52,060 nucleotides of DNA from Bacteroidales bacterium UBA6248. GTDB taxonomy: Bacteria > Bacteroidota > Bacteroidia > Bacteroidales > Lentimicrobiaceae. The stretch spans positions 3,640 through 55,699 of the forward strand of contig DJVU01000079.1 in assembly GCA_002441345.1 (NCBI GenBank). Direction: 5' to 3'. The notes beneath the pieces were generated by a model. It made no database searches, was not told the DNA's origin, and saw only the letters and a program-made list of their open reading frames with translations. Below are positions 35,307-44,670 of the stretch, piece after piece (the first letter of the stretch is position 1; every line of letters starts with the position of its first letter). Position numbers and translations under genes: made by a program.

Positions 35307-37727
35307 TCAGAATGAGGCTCTCAGGGTAACCATGAAGTTTCGGCCCGGGGCACTGATTCCGGAAGCGAAAGGCCGGTACAGCTTATTGGTAATATTTTCC
35401 ACACCGGCATTAAGCGTAAAATGCGGACTGATATACCAGGCTGCTTTGAAATTCAGCGTAGTCCAGGCAGGCACATACGGGTTTCCTTCCTCATCTTTTG
35501 CATAAGGGGCTGCATCCATTCGCTCCGAAAGGGGCAGATCCCCGTATTCCATCCCGGCATTATACTCCGTGTAAAGGTCAAATTTCAGCTTCTGTGCTTC
35601 CCAGGTCAGATGCGTACGTCCATAGAGCGGGGCAGCGTGTCGCAAAGGGTAATACTTCAGGCTGTCCTCGCTTTGTTCTTCGCCTTTCTGCCAGTTTATG
35701 GTGCTTCGCAGGCCGAATCCTTTACCCATATCAACCTGTACTCCGGCCTGAATCCCGAAGATTCTTGCACGGGTGATATTCTGAATGGCCTGTACCCTGC
35801 TCGGAATTCCATCGTACACGATAGAATCCATTCCGTTATAGCTGAAGTCACGGCGTGCAAGGGCGTCGGTAAGAAGGGTGTAATACACACTCAGATCGGC
35901 TTTTACGAATTTCCCGATTGTAAATGCACCTCCACCCTCGGCATTCCATGCATATTCAGGTTTCAGGTCAGGATTCGGAACCACAACAGAACCAGGTTCG
36001 GAATCAAAAACCTTCCCAATGTCATCGATATTCGGCGACCGGAATCCCGTTGAGAGTCCGCCGTATAATTTAAGGTGGGGAACGGGACTGCTGGTTATGC
36101 CAATACTTCCGTTGAGCGCTCCTTTTGAAAGTTCAGCACTGGTAAACGGAAAGGGAAACATGGACGTATCGAAGGCAGCCTCCATGGATATGTAGCTATA
36201 ACGCACTCCTGCATTCGCTACCGTTCTGGCATTCAGATGGTAACGAACAGTTGAGTACACTGAATACGACTGCCAGGAGGAGCCGTCGGGATAGCGTGTA
36301 TTTACCGGACTTATTTCACCGGTAAAAATATTGGTACGATATGCTTCTGAACCTACAGCATTATACAATGCTTCTGCCCCGTAGAAGACAGTAAGCTGTT
36401 CATTCATCTTCTTATCCAGATCCAGGTTGAGCGAGTATGCGTTAACGGTTTCCGTCTGATGACGCTTGCGCACATTGTGCATCTTGCGATCGTGCCTGCT
36501 TTCGCGATAAAACTGATGAGCCCCGATAACTCTGAACTGGTCGTACATACCGTTACTGCTGCGCAACCGCAATGCCAGCCGGTTCATCATCCATTGCTGG
36601 GGTCCGTAATACCACTCGGCATTGGTCAGGCTTCCATCCTCGTTAGCAAGTGTCAGACGATCGTATCTGGGTGCATCGGACGTTGAAGAGTAATAAAATC
36701 CATAGTCGACCTCTGCCTTACCGCCCCTGTTCCATCCAACTTTCTGCAGAATGTTATACTGACTGTACCCTGAGTAAACCTGTTTGCGCGGGTTGGGATT
36801 CTCCACCGTTTTGTCTGCACCGTCTTCTGTTACCTGATAAAATGGTCTCAGGTAATAGCTGTCGCCTTCAGATCCTGCCTGCAGATCGTCGTAATCGCTG
36901 AACGTAAAACTGGTAACAAAAGCCCATTTCTTCAATCCGGCTTTCAGGTCAACATGCGCTGTTTTCTCAAAATTAGCCGATGAAAACCGGGTAAAAGCAT
37001 TTCCTTTCAGAAAACTGTTTCCGTTATCGGCAAACTGCAAATTAAGGGTATGGAAGTCCATTACACCTCCTATGGCGTCGCTGCCATACATAACAGCTCC
37101 CGGGCCGAAGAGAATTTCGCTGTTCTCCACGGTGGCAGCATCTATGGATATCACATTTTGAACGTTTCCTGTACGAAAGATGGCATTGTTCATTCGCACG
37201 CCATCCACTACGAGCATTACCCTGTTGGTAGCAAATCCCCTGAGTATAGGTGAACCGCCTGCAAGCTGACTCTTCTGAATGTAGGCATGTCCCCCGGCTC
37301 CAAGCAGATCGGCAGCAGTCTGGGGATTGGCAAATGCGATTTGCTGCATATTCATTTTTTCAACGCGCTGCGGAATCTCACGTTCATTCTGTTCCCAGCG
37401 ATTGGCAGATATCACTACTTCGTCCAGTGTAATACGCATAGGCTTCAGGTCGATGAAAAACCTGAGCTTTTCAGCTTCTGCATACGTAAGCAACCTGGTT
37501 TCATATCCCAGATGTCTGAAAGTAATGGATTCGGATCCGCGGAATCCGCTGAAATCGGCCTGCCCCCGTATGTTGGTAGTAGCGGATACCGCCGGACTGG
37601 CGGAATAGATAGCCACGTTGGCCAGAGGCTGTCCGGTAACCCTGTCGGCAACGGTTATCTTTTGGGCAAAGATGCTAACCGCTGACAACGACAGAAGAGC
37701 AAATAAAAAGTATTTTATCTGATTCAT
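35307..37727 (-). CDS. TonB-dependent outer-membrane receptor (hemoglobin/heme-receptor-like)
   Basis: The 806-residue protein has a signal peptide (ending IFAQ), an N-terminal carboxypeptidase-regulatory-like domain (about residues 22-95), a plug domain with DEVVISANRW, PILRGFATNRVMLVVDGVRMNNAIFR and GPGAVMYGSDAIGGVM, and a beta-barrel whose last strand ends NFMVTLRASF. The plug sequence is of the TonB hemoglobin/transferrin/lactoferrin type, so heme or another metal complex is the likely ligand; this is inference from family. It follows the 181-residue protein gene by 67 bases, probably on the same transcript. Confidence 0.93.
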   Translation of the reverse strand: MNQIKYFLFALLSLSAVSIFAQKITVADRVTGQPLANVAIYSASPAVSATTNIRGQADFSGFRGSESITFRHLGYETRLLTYAEAEKLRFFIDLKPMRITLDEVVISANRWEQNEREIPQRVEKMNMQQIAFANPQTAADLLGAGGHAYIQKSQLAGGSPILRGFATNRVMLVVDGVRMNNAIFRTGNVQNVISIDAATVENSEILFGPGAVMYGSDAIGGVMDFHTLNLQFADNGNSFLKGNAFTRFSSANFEKTAHVDLKAGLKKWAFVTSFTFSDYDDLQAGSEGDSYYLRPFYQVTEDGADKTVENPNPRKQVYSGYSQYNILQKVGWNRGGKAEVDYGFYYSSTSDAPRYDRLTLANEDGSLTNAEWYYGPQQWMMNRLALRLRSSNGMYDQFRVIGAHQFYRESRHDRKMHNVRKRHQTETVNAYSLNLDLDKKMNEQLTVFYGAEALYNAVGSEAYRTNIFTGEISPVNTRYPDGSSWQSYSVYSTVRYHLNARTVANAGVRYSYISMEAAFDTSMFPFPFTSAELSKGALNGSIGITSSPVPHLKLYGGLSTGFRSPNIDDIGKVFDSEPGSVVVPNPDLKPEYAWNAEGGGAFTIGKFVKADLSVYYTLLTDALARRDFSYNGMDSIVYDGIPSRVQAIQNITRARIFGIQAGVQVDMGKGFGLRSTINWQKGEEQSEDSLKYYPLRHAAPLYGRTHLTWEAQKLKFDLYTEYNAGMEYGDLPLSERMDAAPYAKDEEGNPYVPAWTTLNFKAAWYISPHFTLNAGVENITNKLYRPFASGISAPGRNFMVTLRASF

Positions 37728-37794
37728 TTGTTGTATTTCTGATAAACCTGTAATGCGAAAACTACCGGAGGAAATGAAACAGCTTCATCTCCGG

Positions 37795-38340
37795 TTAGAA
37801 ATAAGAAATCTGTCCGGCTAATCGCGGCGGTGGGGCATCAATAAGTATGCCGGGCTGAGAATAAGTACTTATCCATGGAAAGCTCATGCAAACCATATCC
37901 GTCACAGGCGGAAACGGCTGGAGTCTGCCGGGGATTGACATACCGTGCAATAAGGACATAAGCATATGACTTGCAGCAGTATGCGCGGCGTGGCTACCGG
38001 CAGCCTTTCGTGCCGCTTCATCGAGTTTGCAGAAAAGGCGGGTTTCCTGTACGTCGGTAACGCAGTGAAGGACGCGTTCACCGTCTGTGCCGGCTTCTTC
38101 ACGAACAACATCGTACATCATCCCCCGGAATCTGAATTCACGGCTGTGAATCCACTCAAAATCTCCGGCATTCGAGTCCGTCAGTCTGAAAACTGTAAGT
38201 TCTTCATCGGGAACCCCGGCTTTAATGGCCATCTTAATCTGCTTTCTGATTTCCGCCTGCTTCAACCTGAACATCAGGTGATAAGCAGCAGGATTGAAGC
38301 AAACTGCCAGAACAAGCAATATGGCAGGAAGTTTTTTCAC
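37795..38340 (-). CDS. Exported protein of unknown function preceding the TonB receptor
   Basis: The GTG at 38340 is preferred: it yields MKKLPAILLVLAVC and lies 18 bases after the promoter element, whereas the ATG at 38361 overlaps that element. The 181-residue product has an N-terminal signal or anchor, then a domain with RKQIKMAIKAGVPDEEL, FRFRGMMYDVVREE and a HisMet-rich stretch SHAAHTAASHMLMSLLHGM. I do not know a named family. Its place before a TonB receptor and its His/Met content hint at metal handling, unproven. Confidence 0.7.
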   Translation of the reverse strand: MKKLPAILLVLAVCFNPAAYHLMFRLKQAEIRKQIKMAIKAGVPDEELTVFRLTDSNAGDFEWIHSREFRFRGMMYDVVREEAGTDGERVLHCVTDVQETRLFCKLDEAARKAAGSHAAHTAASHMLMSLLHGMSIPGRLQPFPPVTDMVCMSFPWISTYSQPGILIDAPPPRLAGQISYF

Positions 38341-38358
38341 GTGCAGTGTTGAATCCCG

Positions 38359-38366
38359 CAAAGGTA
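38359..38366 (-). promoter_or_regulatory. Candidate -7 promoter element
   Basis: Minus-strand TACCTTTG, exact match, positioned for the GTG start at 38340 and the TonB receptor downstream. Confidence 0.5.
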
Positions 38367-38467
38367 TAACACAATCCGGAATATGTAATCAGCAAATAGC
38401 CCGGGATTTTCGTACAAGCAGATGTCAACCGGCACATGTGCCCTGCAATTAAGCCAAAACCAGTTAT

Positions 38468-39079
38468 TTAACGAAGGATAGTAAGAATGGTAACATAGAT
38501 GCTCCATAAACTTATACCCTCAATAAAAAGAATTTCGGTTACCCCGTTTACTCCGTTCATCAATACGGAAACGATGGTAACTACCAAAACGGCACCGATA
38601 CCTATCAATCCCGAAATTCCAAGAAAGTTCATCTGCGGAAGCACCGAAAACTGAAACATGATGATCAGCGCTGGCAGCATCAGAAATACCATTACAGCTA
38701 GAATATTGTGTAAAATCCGCAGTACGGAAGCTTTTAAATTACCCAGACTGTAAGGGCTGATGTTGTGGGGTACAAAAGCCAGCAGGGTAAGAATGGCGAA
38801 ACTGATGTCGATCTGCTGCATAAGCACTTCATTATCACCAAGATCATAAAACTCAGTTAACAACCAGAAATAGATATAGGTAAGACAAGCGGTGGCAAAC
38901 AGCATACGTTTGTACCCTTTAACAAATTTCTGACCGTACAAATCTCTGTTGCTCAAAAAACTAAGTGTCTGCCGAACAAGGTCAAACCGCACATGGGCTA
39001 ATGTCCGCTTAACCATATAGGGCAGCAAACCGGCATAAATAAAGCCTATTAAAAGAATTCCCAGCTTTACAGGTAGCAT
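38468..39079 (-). CDS. Polytopic membrane protein of unknown function
   Basis: The 203-residue protein has five or six membrane segments (about residues 4-22, 60-78, 90-105, 120-142, 150-172 and 180-202) with a basic loop at 24-58. No catalytic motif was recognised. It stands alone, with about 105 bases to the next start on its 3' side and about 140 bases to rluD on its 5' side. The function is unknown. Confidence 0.7.
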   Translation of the reverse strand: MLPVKLGILLIGFIYAGLLPYMVKRTLAHVRFDLVRQTLSFLSNRDLYGQKFVKGYKRMLFATACLTYIYFWLLTEFYDLGDNEVLMQQIDISFAILTLLAFVPHNISPYSLGNLKASVLRILHNILAVMVFLMLPALIIMFQFSVLPQMNFLGISGLIGIGAVLVVTIVSVLMNGVNGVTEILFIEGISLWSIYVTILTILR

Positions 39080-39174
39080 AGCTCAGAACTTAGTTTATAA
39101 TTCAGTGGTTCCTTATATGATTCTATCCGGATACTAAAACGGGGTCATACAGGATTCCGGAGGGAACGCACATG

Positions 39175-39203
39175 CAAATTTAGCTGAAATAAGAAAGGAC
39201 AAA
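39175..39203 (-). promoter_or_regulatory. Candidate promoter of the 203-residue membrane protein
   Basis: Minus-strand TTTG (39203-39200), a 17-base spacer and TAAATTTG (39182-39175). The spacer is slightly short. The leader would be about 90 bases. Confidence 0.4.
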
Positions 39204-39221
39204 TTTCCCTGGTCAGGAAAA

Positions 39222-40286
39222 TCAGCCCCGGGCTGTGATCAGCTTATCCCATTTTTCGAGAGCCTGCTGCATATCGGCAGGAAGTTCCGAATCGAAGAAC
39301 ATCTCTTTTCCGGTATCCGGGTGTATAAATCCCAGCGATTTGGCATGCAGAGCCTGCCTCGGAAGAATGGAGAAACAGTTTTCAATAAAATGTTTGTATG
39401 AACCGGATGTATTTCCTCTCAGTATTTTATTTCCCCCGTAGCGCTCGTCGTTAAACAGCGGATGACCGAGGTACTTCATGTGAGCCCGGATCTGGTGGGT
39501 CCGGCCCGTTTCGAGGCGGCATTCGATCAGACTGACGTATCCAAAACTCTTCAGTACGCGGTAATGGGTTACCGCATGCTTTCCGTGACTCCCGTCAGGA
39601 AAAACATCCATAATCAGCCGGTTGCTCAGGTTACGGCCCACATGGCCGGTGATGGTGCCTTCGTCCTCTTTGGGTGTACCCCATACGATAGCCTGATAGG
39701 TTCGTTTTATGGTGTGGTTAAAGAATTCAAGTGCCAGGCGGGTCTGGGCTTCTTCGGTACGGGCAACCAGAATGAGTCCGGAAGTGTCTTTATCGATCCG
39801 GTGCACCAGAAGGGGCATGGTTCCCGGTCTGGCACCGGGCTTTTGCTGCAGGTACCACAGCAGGGCGTTCAGCATTGTTCCTTCAAAATTATTATATCCG
39901 GGGTGTACAACCATGCCGGCTTCCTTGTTTATTACCAGAATATGTTCATCCTCATAAACGATGGTAAGAGGGATTTGCTGCGGAATTACTTCGGTCTCGC
40001 GCGGAGGGTGAGCCATTACCACGCTGATAATATCCAGGGGTTTAACCCTGTAATTCTGCTTTACGGGATCACCGTTAACCAGAATATTCCCGGCTTTGGC
40101 AGCCTGCTGAATTTTATTGCGTGAGGCATTTTCAATCCTCGACATCAGGAATTTATCGATGCGCAGCAGACCCTGTCCACGGTCTGCAACTACGCGATGA
40201 TGCTCGTAGAGTTCATTCTCCACATTTTCATCGTCGGCAAACTCCGGGGCTTCGTGCTCTTCGTAGTGCTCGTCGATCTGCGACAT
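39222..40286 (-). CDS. rluD: RluA/RluD-family 23S rRNA pseudouridine synthase
   Basis: The 354-residue enzyme has an acidic N-terminal extension, an S4 RNA-binding domain (about residues 37-95) and the catalytic domain with VHRIDKDTSGLILVAR carrying the active-site Asp. LETGRTHQIRAHMKYLGHPLFND and ALHAKSLGFIHP follow. RluD makes pseudouridines 1911, 1915 and 1917 in helix 69 of 23S rRNA. rlmH, also in this window, methylates position 1915, though the two are not adjacent. The gene is 11 bases after a T9SS gene on the same strand. Confidence 0.93.
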   Translation of the reverse strand: MSQIDEHYEEHEAPEFADDENVENELYEHHRVVADRGQGLLRIDKFLMSRIENASRNKIQQAAKAGNILVNGDPVKQNYRVKPLDIISVVMAHPPRETEVIPQQIPLTIVYEDEHILVINKEAGMVVHPGYNNFEGTMLNALLWYLQQKPGARPGTMPLLVHRIDKDTSGLILVARTEEAQTRLALEFFNHTIKRTYQAIVWGTPKEDEGTITGHVGRNLSNRLIMDVFPDGSHGKHAVTHYRVLKSFGYVSLIECRLETGRTHQIRAHMKYLGHPLFNDERYGGNKILRGNTSGSYKHFIENCFSILPRQALHAKSLGFIHPDTGKEMFFDSELPADMQQALEKWDKLITARG

Positions 40287-40297
40287 TGATTCAGCAA

Positions 40298-42298
40298 TTA
40301 TCTGTTGATCAATAGCCTGGATGTTCCTGCCAGCCTTCCGTCAACCGTTTCCACGCGTATAAGATAAAGTCCGGGAGCAAAGCGGCTGACATCGAATTCG
40401 CGTGTATAGGGTTCTTTTCGCACTACTTTGCCATCGGCTGAAACAATGGTGGTAATCATGGAGGATTGGCTGAAACCTGCAGGGGGTTCAACAGCAACCA
40501 TGGAAACGGCGGGATTTGGATACACCTTAAGGGCTTCGCCGGAAGGTATTTCCGGATTTCCCATCACGTGCAATTTTCCAAGAACCGGACGAATCATCAG
40601 AGCTCCGGCATACAGACTCTGATTCCAGCCTCCGAAGTTTCGCCAGAAAGTATTTGCGGAGGCATCGTTGTTCCAGTCGTAGCCGATGTTAAGATTATCG
40701 GAGGTTGTTTGTTCCCATCCCACGTAAAAAATCAGATTTGGAAACCTGCCTGGCTCGATTCGGATGATGCTGTCCATGTAATACAATTTGTACGTATTCA
40801 GGCTGTCGGAATATTTCGGTTCATATCCAAACCTGGAATGGATGAGTTCGCCCGGTTCACCGAAATAGTCATTCCACACATTCAGGTAGAATGTCTTAAT
40901 ATTCCCGTTGTTAAGGGTACGGTTAAAGTACATTTGAATAGCTACGAGAGAATCGGGCCGGTTCAGTTTGAAACGGTATGCGAGCTGTGAGCCGGCTGGT
41001 GTGAGTCCGTATCCGGCTTCCGCTGTGCCATCGTCGTACGACAGGTAATTGGCAAACACCTGAACGTTTCGGATGGTATCGTTGAGGCGGGAACCAAGAT
41101 TTGCTTCGGTGTTGATAATGTGGGTGGTGGTAAAGAATACCCTTTCCTGTGTCCCTATCGGGAATACAAAGTTCACCGGTGGTTCTGCGAAAGGAGGGTG
41201 TGTGGTATATCCATCTTCGGTAAAGGGCGCAAGAAAATAATTACCTCCGGAGTAATTGTGGAATGGTGCCTGGTAGTCGCGGCTTACTTCGTACCGGTAT
41301 GAGGCATTGTAAGCAACTCCATCGAGGTTGGTAATGCGGATGTTTAGTTTATCTCGCATTTCGTTCACGAAATTGGACCGGTACTGATTGTATGGCATGC
41401 TTGTGTAATTGCGCAGCATATTCGGTGCTTTGTCAGCGAAGGCCACATCGCGGTGCAGGGTATCGAAGCTGTTCCGGCCGGTGTTAAGGTAGACATAATC
41501 GATGTTCCACTGATCGCCGTTGCTTTGCCAGTCGGGAAGCACACCACTCGCCAGACTTGCATAATTGCGAAACCGGAACCGGAATCCGGAAGTATAAAAC
41601 AATGCGCTGTCGCGGACGGGAATGATCACCTGCCGGAACCAGTTGCTGTCGGAAGCATAGAAAGAGTTGAGGGATTGACCCGGGGAGCTCCACATTCGTT
41701 TCCAACCTTCGATGTAAAGCGTATCTGTCAAGGTGGTATCAACTCCTCCGATAATGGTATCGAGTTCCTGAATAATCATTTGAGTTTCGCCGGGAGCGAG
41801 GAACTCAAGGACCAGTGAATCGCCTCTCGAGGGCGCATTTCCGCGTCCCTGTGGCTGATAATAGAAACTGAAATACACCGAATCGGCAACGGTCAGCCTG
41901 CGTTTTACGGGCGAGAATACCGAATCGAGCCGGATGGGCCGGGAAGTTAAAAAATCGGCCATATACGGGTAAGGGCTTGCGTTGGAGTAGAGTTTCCCAA
42001 GACCATCGATGGCATCAAGGGTAGCCACACCAATAGTAGGAGGATTTACTGCATAGTCGTTGCTGATAAAAGCATCGGCGTCAGCCCAGCGTATAGGATC
42101 CGGAAGCACGGAGAGTTTGCTGAAATCATCGAAAAACGGAAGCTGCAGGGCTTCTTCGGTTACGCGCTGAGTGTGGCGCTGCTCCTGTTTCTTCATCACC
42201 TGAACGTTCTCCTGAAGTCCGGTGATGACTTCCTGGGGGATGGCTGCTATTGGCAGGAACAACAATATCAGCAGCCAGTATGGTTTTTGGTAACTCAT
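40298..42298 (-). CDS. T9SS type A secreted protein of unknown function
   Basis: The ATG at 42298 gives 666 residues with a signal peptide (WLLILLFLPIAAIPQ). Longer starts would overlap the PASTA gene. The mature protein is beta-rich with many aromatic residues and no catalytic motif I recognise. The last 85 residues are a type A sorting domain: LKVYPNPAVSMVAVEPP, ADGKVVRKEPY, DVSRFAPGLYLIRVE. It should be carried across the outer membrane by the type IX system and anchored or released. It lies between the PASTA and rluD genes in one minus-strand unit. Confidence 0.85.
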   Translation of the reverse strand: MSYQKPYWLLILLFLPIAAIPQEVITGLQENVQVMKKQEQRHTQRVTEEALQLPFFDDFSKLSVLPDPIRWADADAFISNDYAVNPPTIGVATLDAIDGLGKLYSNASPYPYMADFLTSRPIRLDSVFSPVKRRLTVADSVYFSFYYQPQGRGNAPSRGDSLVLEFLAPGETQMIIQELDTIIGGVDTTLTDTLYIEGWKRMWSSPGQSLNSFYASDSNWFRQVIIPVRDSALFYTSGFRFRFRNYASLASGVLPDWQSNGDQWNIDYVYLNTGRNSFDTLHRDVAFADKAPNMLRNYTSMPYNQYRSNFVNEMRDKLNIRITNLDGVAYNASYRYEVSRDYQAPFHNYSGGNYFLAPFTEDGYTTHPPFAEPPVNFVFPIGTQERVFFTTTHIINTEANLGSRLNDTIRNVQVFANYLSYDDGTAEAGYGLTPAGSQLAYRFKLNRPDSLVAIQMYFNRTLNNGNIKTFYLNVWNDYFGEPGELIHSRFGYEPKYSDSLNTYKLYYMDSIIRIEPGRFPNLIFYVGWEQTTSDNLNIGYDWNNDASANTFWRNFGGWNQSLYAGALMIRPVLGKLHVMGNPEIPSGEALKVYPNPAVSMVAVEPPAGFSQSSMITTIVSADGKVVRKEPYTREFDVSRFAPGLYLIRVETVDGRLAGTSRLLINR

Positions 42299-42341
42299 GT
42301 GCTGGTTTTGATTTCTCCGGGATTGTACCGGAATTAATACG

Positions 42342-43175
42342 TTAGAACTGGTCTTCATCATCAACTGCCAGTGTATCGCTCTCCAGGGTTCTCAGGTAGT
42401 TATCGAAATCGAATTGGGCCGGATCCCTGTATATCAGGTTTACCGGCTGCCCGGCATTCAGCAGAACACCCCTGCCGTACGCAGGATACTGCTGATATAC
42501 CCTTGCCGTTTCCGGATCGGCTTCATTTTCAAACGTTTCATCTCCAATGGTCAGGTAGGAGTTTTTAATCAGCATATGGGCTTCTTCCCTTGTTTTGCCT
42601 GCCAGTCTGGGAACCTGGAAGCGAGAACCTCCCATCCCCTGTCCAACATTCAGATCAATAACCGAGCCTTTCAGAATTTCTTCGCCGGGATCGATGGACA
42701 GGTTTTTATAAAACTGCCCCAATACTGCATTGGCTGCAATATCGGGAATGTATTTCACTTTCCCGAGTCTCAGTCCGTAAGTCTCAAGTGTAGCTGTAGC
42801 CTGACGCAGAGTCAGATCCACAAGGTCGGGCATACTCACCTTTTCAGGCATCACGGCTACCGTAGTCAGATACACCTTGCGGTTCCGCTTTACCTTTGAA
42901 CCCGGCACCGGATCCTGAATAATCACGGCACCACGGGTCATCTTTGAATCGTACACAGAGTCTACAATGATAATCTCAAACTCGGAAATAGTTTCCATCT
43001 GGGCTATCTGACCGGGAGTTAATCCGACAAGCGAGGGAACCGTAATCGACTCACCATGATGTGTATACCACTTAAGACCGGATAACACCAGTGTTACAAT
43101 TCCTGCGGTAACAAATACCGACAGTATGAAATGCTTTAAAAAAAGACGGGTTTTGATAAATTCAAAAAAGTTCAT
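42342..43175 (-). CDS. PASTA-domain membrane protein
   Basis: The 277-residue protein has a cytoplasmic N-terminus, one membrane segment (about residues 14-36), then three PASTA domains: VPSLVGLTPGQIAQ (from 46), MPDLVDLTLRQATATLE (from 115) and VPRLAGKTREEAHMLI (from 188). PASTA domains bind peptidoglycan stem peptides or beta-lactams in other bacteria. There is no kinase or transpeptidase domain attached. The neighbouring ddl (divergent) also works in peptidoglycan synthesis. Confidence 0.92.
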   Translation of the reverse strand: MNFFEFIKTRLFLKHFILSVFVTAGIVTLVLSGLKWYTHHGESITVPSLVGLTPGQIAQMETISEFEIIIVDSVYDSKMTRGAVIIQDPVPGSKVKRNRKVYLTTVAVMPEKVSMPDLVDLTLRQATATLETYGLRLGKVKYIPDIAANAVLGQFYKNLSIDPGEEILKGSVIDLNVGQGMGGSRFQVPRLAGKTREEAHMLIKNSYLTIGDETFENEADPETARVYQQYPAYGRGVLLNAGQPVNLIYRDPAQFDFDNYLRTLESDTLAVDDEDQF

Positions 43176-43267
43176 GCTGCCTGTTTTCTACCATGCACCT
43201 GACCTGCGGAAGAGCCCTTTCCGACAGGTTATTAACTTCCATGCCGCTGAATTATTGCATGCTGATG

Positions 43268-43275
43268 CAAAGATA
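43268..43275 (-). promoter_or_regulatory. Candidate -7 promoter element for the PASTA-T9SS-rluD unit
   Basis: Minus-strand TATCTTTG, exact match, with TTTA at an 18-base spacing (43297-43294). Leader of about 85 bases. Confidence 0.55.
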
Positions 43276-43385
43276 TAAAAATTGCCCTGCCAATAAAGAA
43301 TGGCAAATGCAGTACCGTGTAAAGTCTGTTTTTTTCAGCGTTAAGATCTTTGTCATCTCAGGGCTGTATGATTCGCTTACTATTG

Positions 43386-43393
43386 TAAATTTG
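43386..43393 (+). promoter_or_regulatory. Candidate -7 promoter element for ddl
   Basis: TAAATTTG is an exact match 20 bases before the ATG at 43414. No -33 box at the right spacing. Confidence 0.5.
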
Positions 43394-43413
43394 TGCCGAC
43401 AACAACCCATCGC

Positions 43414-44424
43414 ATGAAGAAAAACATCGCATTGCTAACAGGCGGATACTCCGGAGAGTATGAAATTTCGGTTAAAAGCGGACAAGTTATCCGGGAACAC
43501 ATCGACCGGGAGAAATTTAACGTGTACCCGATTGTTATCACCCGAACCCGCTGGTTTTACCAGGATGAGAAGGGACAGGAATTCAACGTCAACCTCAACG
43601 ATTTCAGCCTGCACCTCGAAGGGTTGCATGTACGTTTTGATGCAGCATTCATAGGTATTCACGGAACACCGGGCGAAGACGGGAAACTTCAGGGTTACCT
43701 TGATATGATGGACATCCCCTACAATACGTGCGGCCGGGCTACCTCTGCCCTCACCTTCAACAAGTATTTCTGCAACGAATTTGCCGGACGTACCGGCATG
43801 AACGTTGCGACAACCGTTTATCTTCACCGGCGCGACATTCCGGATGCTGAATCCATTTTGAAAATTACCGGCCTCCCCTGCTTCGTAAAACCCAACAGCA
43901 ACGGATCCAGTGTCGGTATAACAAAGGTAAAATCGGCTGAGGAACTGCTTCCGGCCATAGAACTTGCTTTCCGTGATGACGACGAAGTGCTGGTTCAGGA
44001 ATTTGTGCCGGGCGTTGAAATTACCTGCGGTATTTATGAAAAACAGCAAAACCCTGTAATCCTTCCGCTTACGGAAGTGGTAAGTCACAAAGAGTTTTTC
44101 GACTATGAGGCCAAGTACACTCGGGGGATGGCGGATGAAATTACACCGGCCCGCATTCCGGACGAGCTGGCAGAGCAATGCCGTAAACTCTCGCTGAAAC
44201 TTTATCGTTTGCTGAACTGCAGAGGAATAGTCCGGTTCGATTTTATCCTAACTCCTGAATCCGATTCCGGTGAGCGGAAGTTTTACTTCCTTGAAGCCAA
44301 TACGATACCCGGACTGTCGGAAGCGAGTATAGTCCCCCAGCAGGCAGCTTATCTCGGCATCAGCCTGAATCAGCTTTTCACCGACGTAATTGAGGAAACC
44401 CTGAATTTTTACGGCAGTCACTAA
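43414..44424 (+). CDS. ddl: D-alanine--D-alanine ligase
   Basis: Ddl joins two D-Ala using ATP for the peptidoglycan stem peptide. From the ATG at 43414 it has 336 residues. It shows NIALLTGGYSGEYEIS at the N-terminus, AFIGIHGTPGEDGKLQGYLDM, CFVKPNSNGSSVGITKV in the ATP-grasp domain, VQEFVPGVEITCGIY and FYFLEANTIPGLSEASIVPQQAAYLG at the metal and substrate site. Ligand specificity was not assessed in detail. It is divergent from the PASTA gene. Confidence 0.95.
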   Translation: MKKNIALLTGGYSGEYEISVKSGQVIREHIDREKFNVYPIVITRTRWFYQDEKGQEFNVNLNDFSLHLEGLHVRFDAAFIGIHGTPGEDGKLQGYLDMMDIPYNTCGRATSALTFNKYFCNEFAGRTGMNVATTVYLHRRDIPDAESILKITGLPCFVKPNSNGSSVGITKVKSAEELLPAIELAFRDDDEVLVQEFVPGVEITCGIYEKQQNPVILPLTEVVSHKEFFDYEAKYTRGMADEITPARIPDELAEQCRKLSLKLYRLLNCRGIVRFDFILTPESDSGERKFYFLEANTIPGLSEASIVPQQAAYLGISLNQLFTDVIEETLNFYGSH

Positions 44425-44484
44425 AATATCTGCTTTGCTTTCGCCCGCCGACTGCTCCGGGCAAGCATATCCTGTTGACGGTTG

Positions 44485-44505
44485 AGCCGGCTTCGGTCCG
44501 GTTTT
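44485..44505 (+). terminator. Possible weak terminator after ddl
   Basis: A six-pair hairpin (AGCCGG with CCGGTT, one G-U pair, 7-base loop) is followed by a run of T. It lies about 60 bases after the ddl stop. Confidence 0.35.
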
Positions 44506-44591
44506 TAGTCATTTTCCCTTTTCCGGGATGACAGTTCACCTGTCTCATCGTACCATTCACACATGCACAGCTGCAGTTCGCAGGAAACAGC

Positions 44592-44622
44592 TTTCGCGGG
44601 CGGCGGGAGCGATGTAATTTTG
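44592..44622 (+). promoter_or_regulatory. Promoter of the small secreted protein gene
   Basis: TTTC (44592-44595), a 19-base spacer and TAATTTTG (44615-44622). The same two boxes and spacing recur before the DUF116 gene at 48846. Confidence 0.6.
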
Positions 44623-44670
44623 GCTTATAAAATTGAAAACAAAGTGTTTAACAATTAAAAACCAAAAGTC

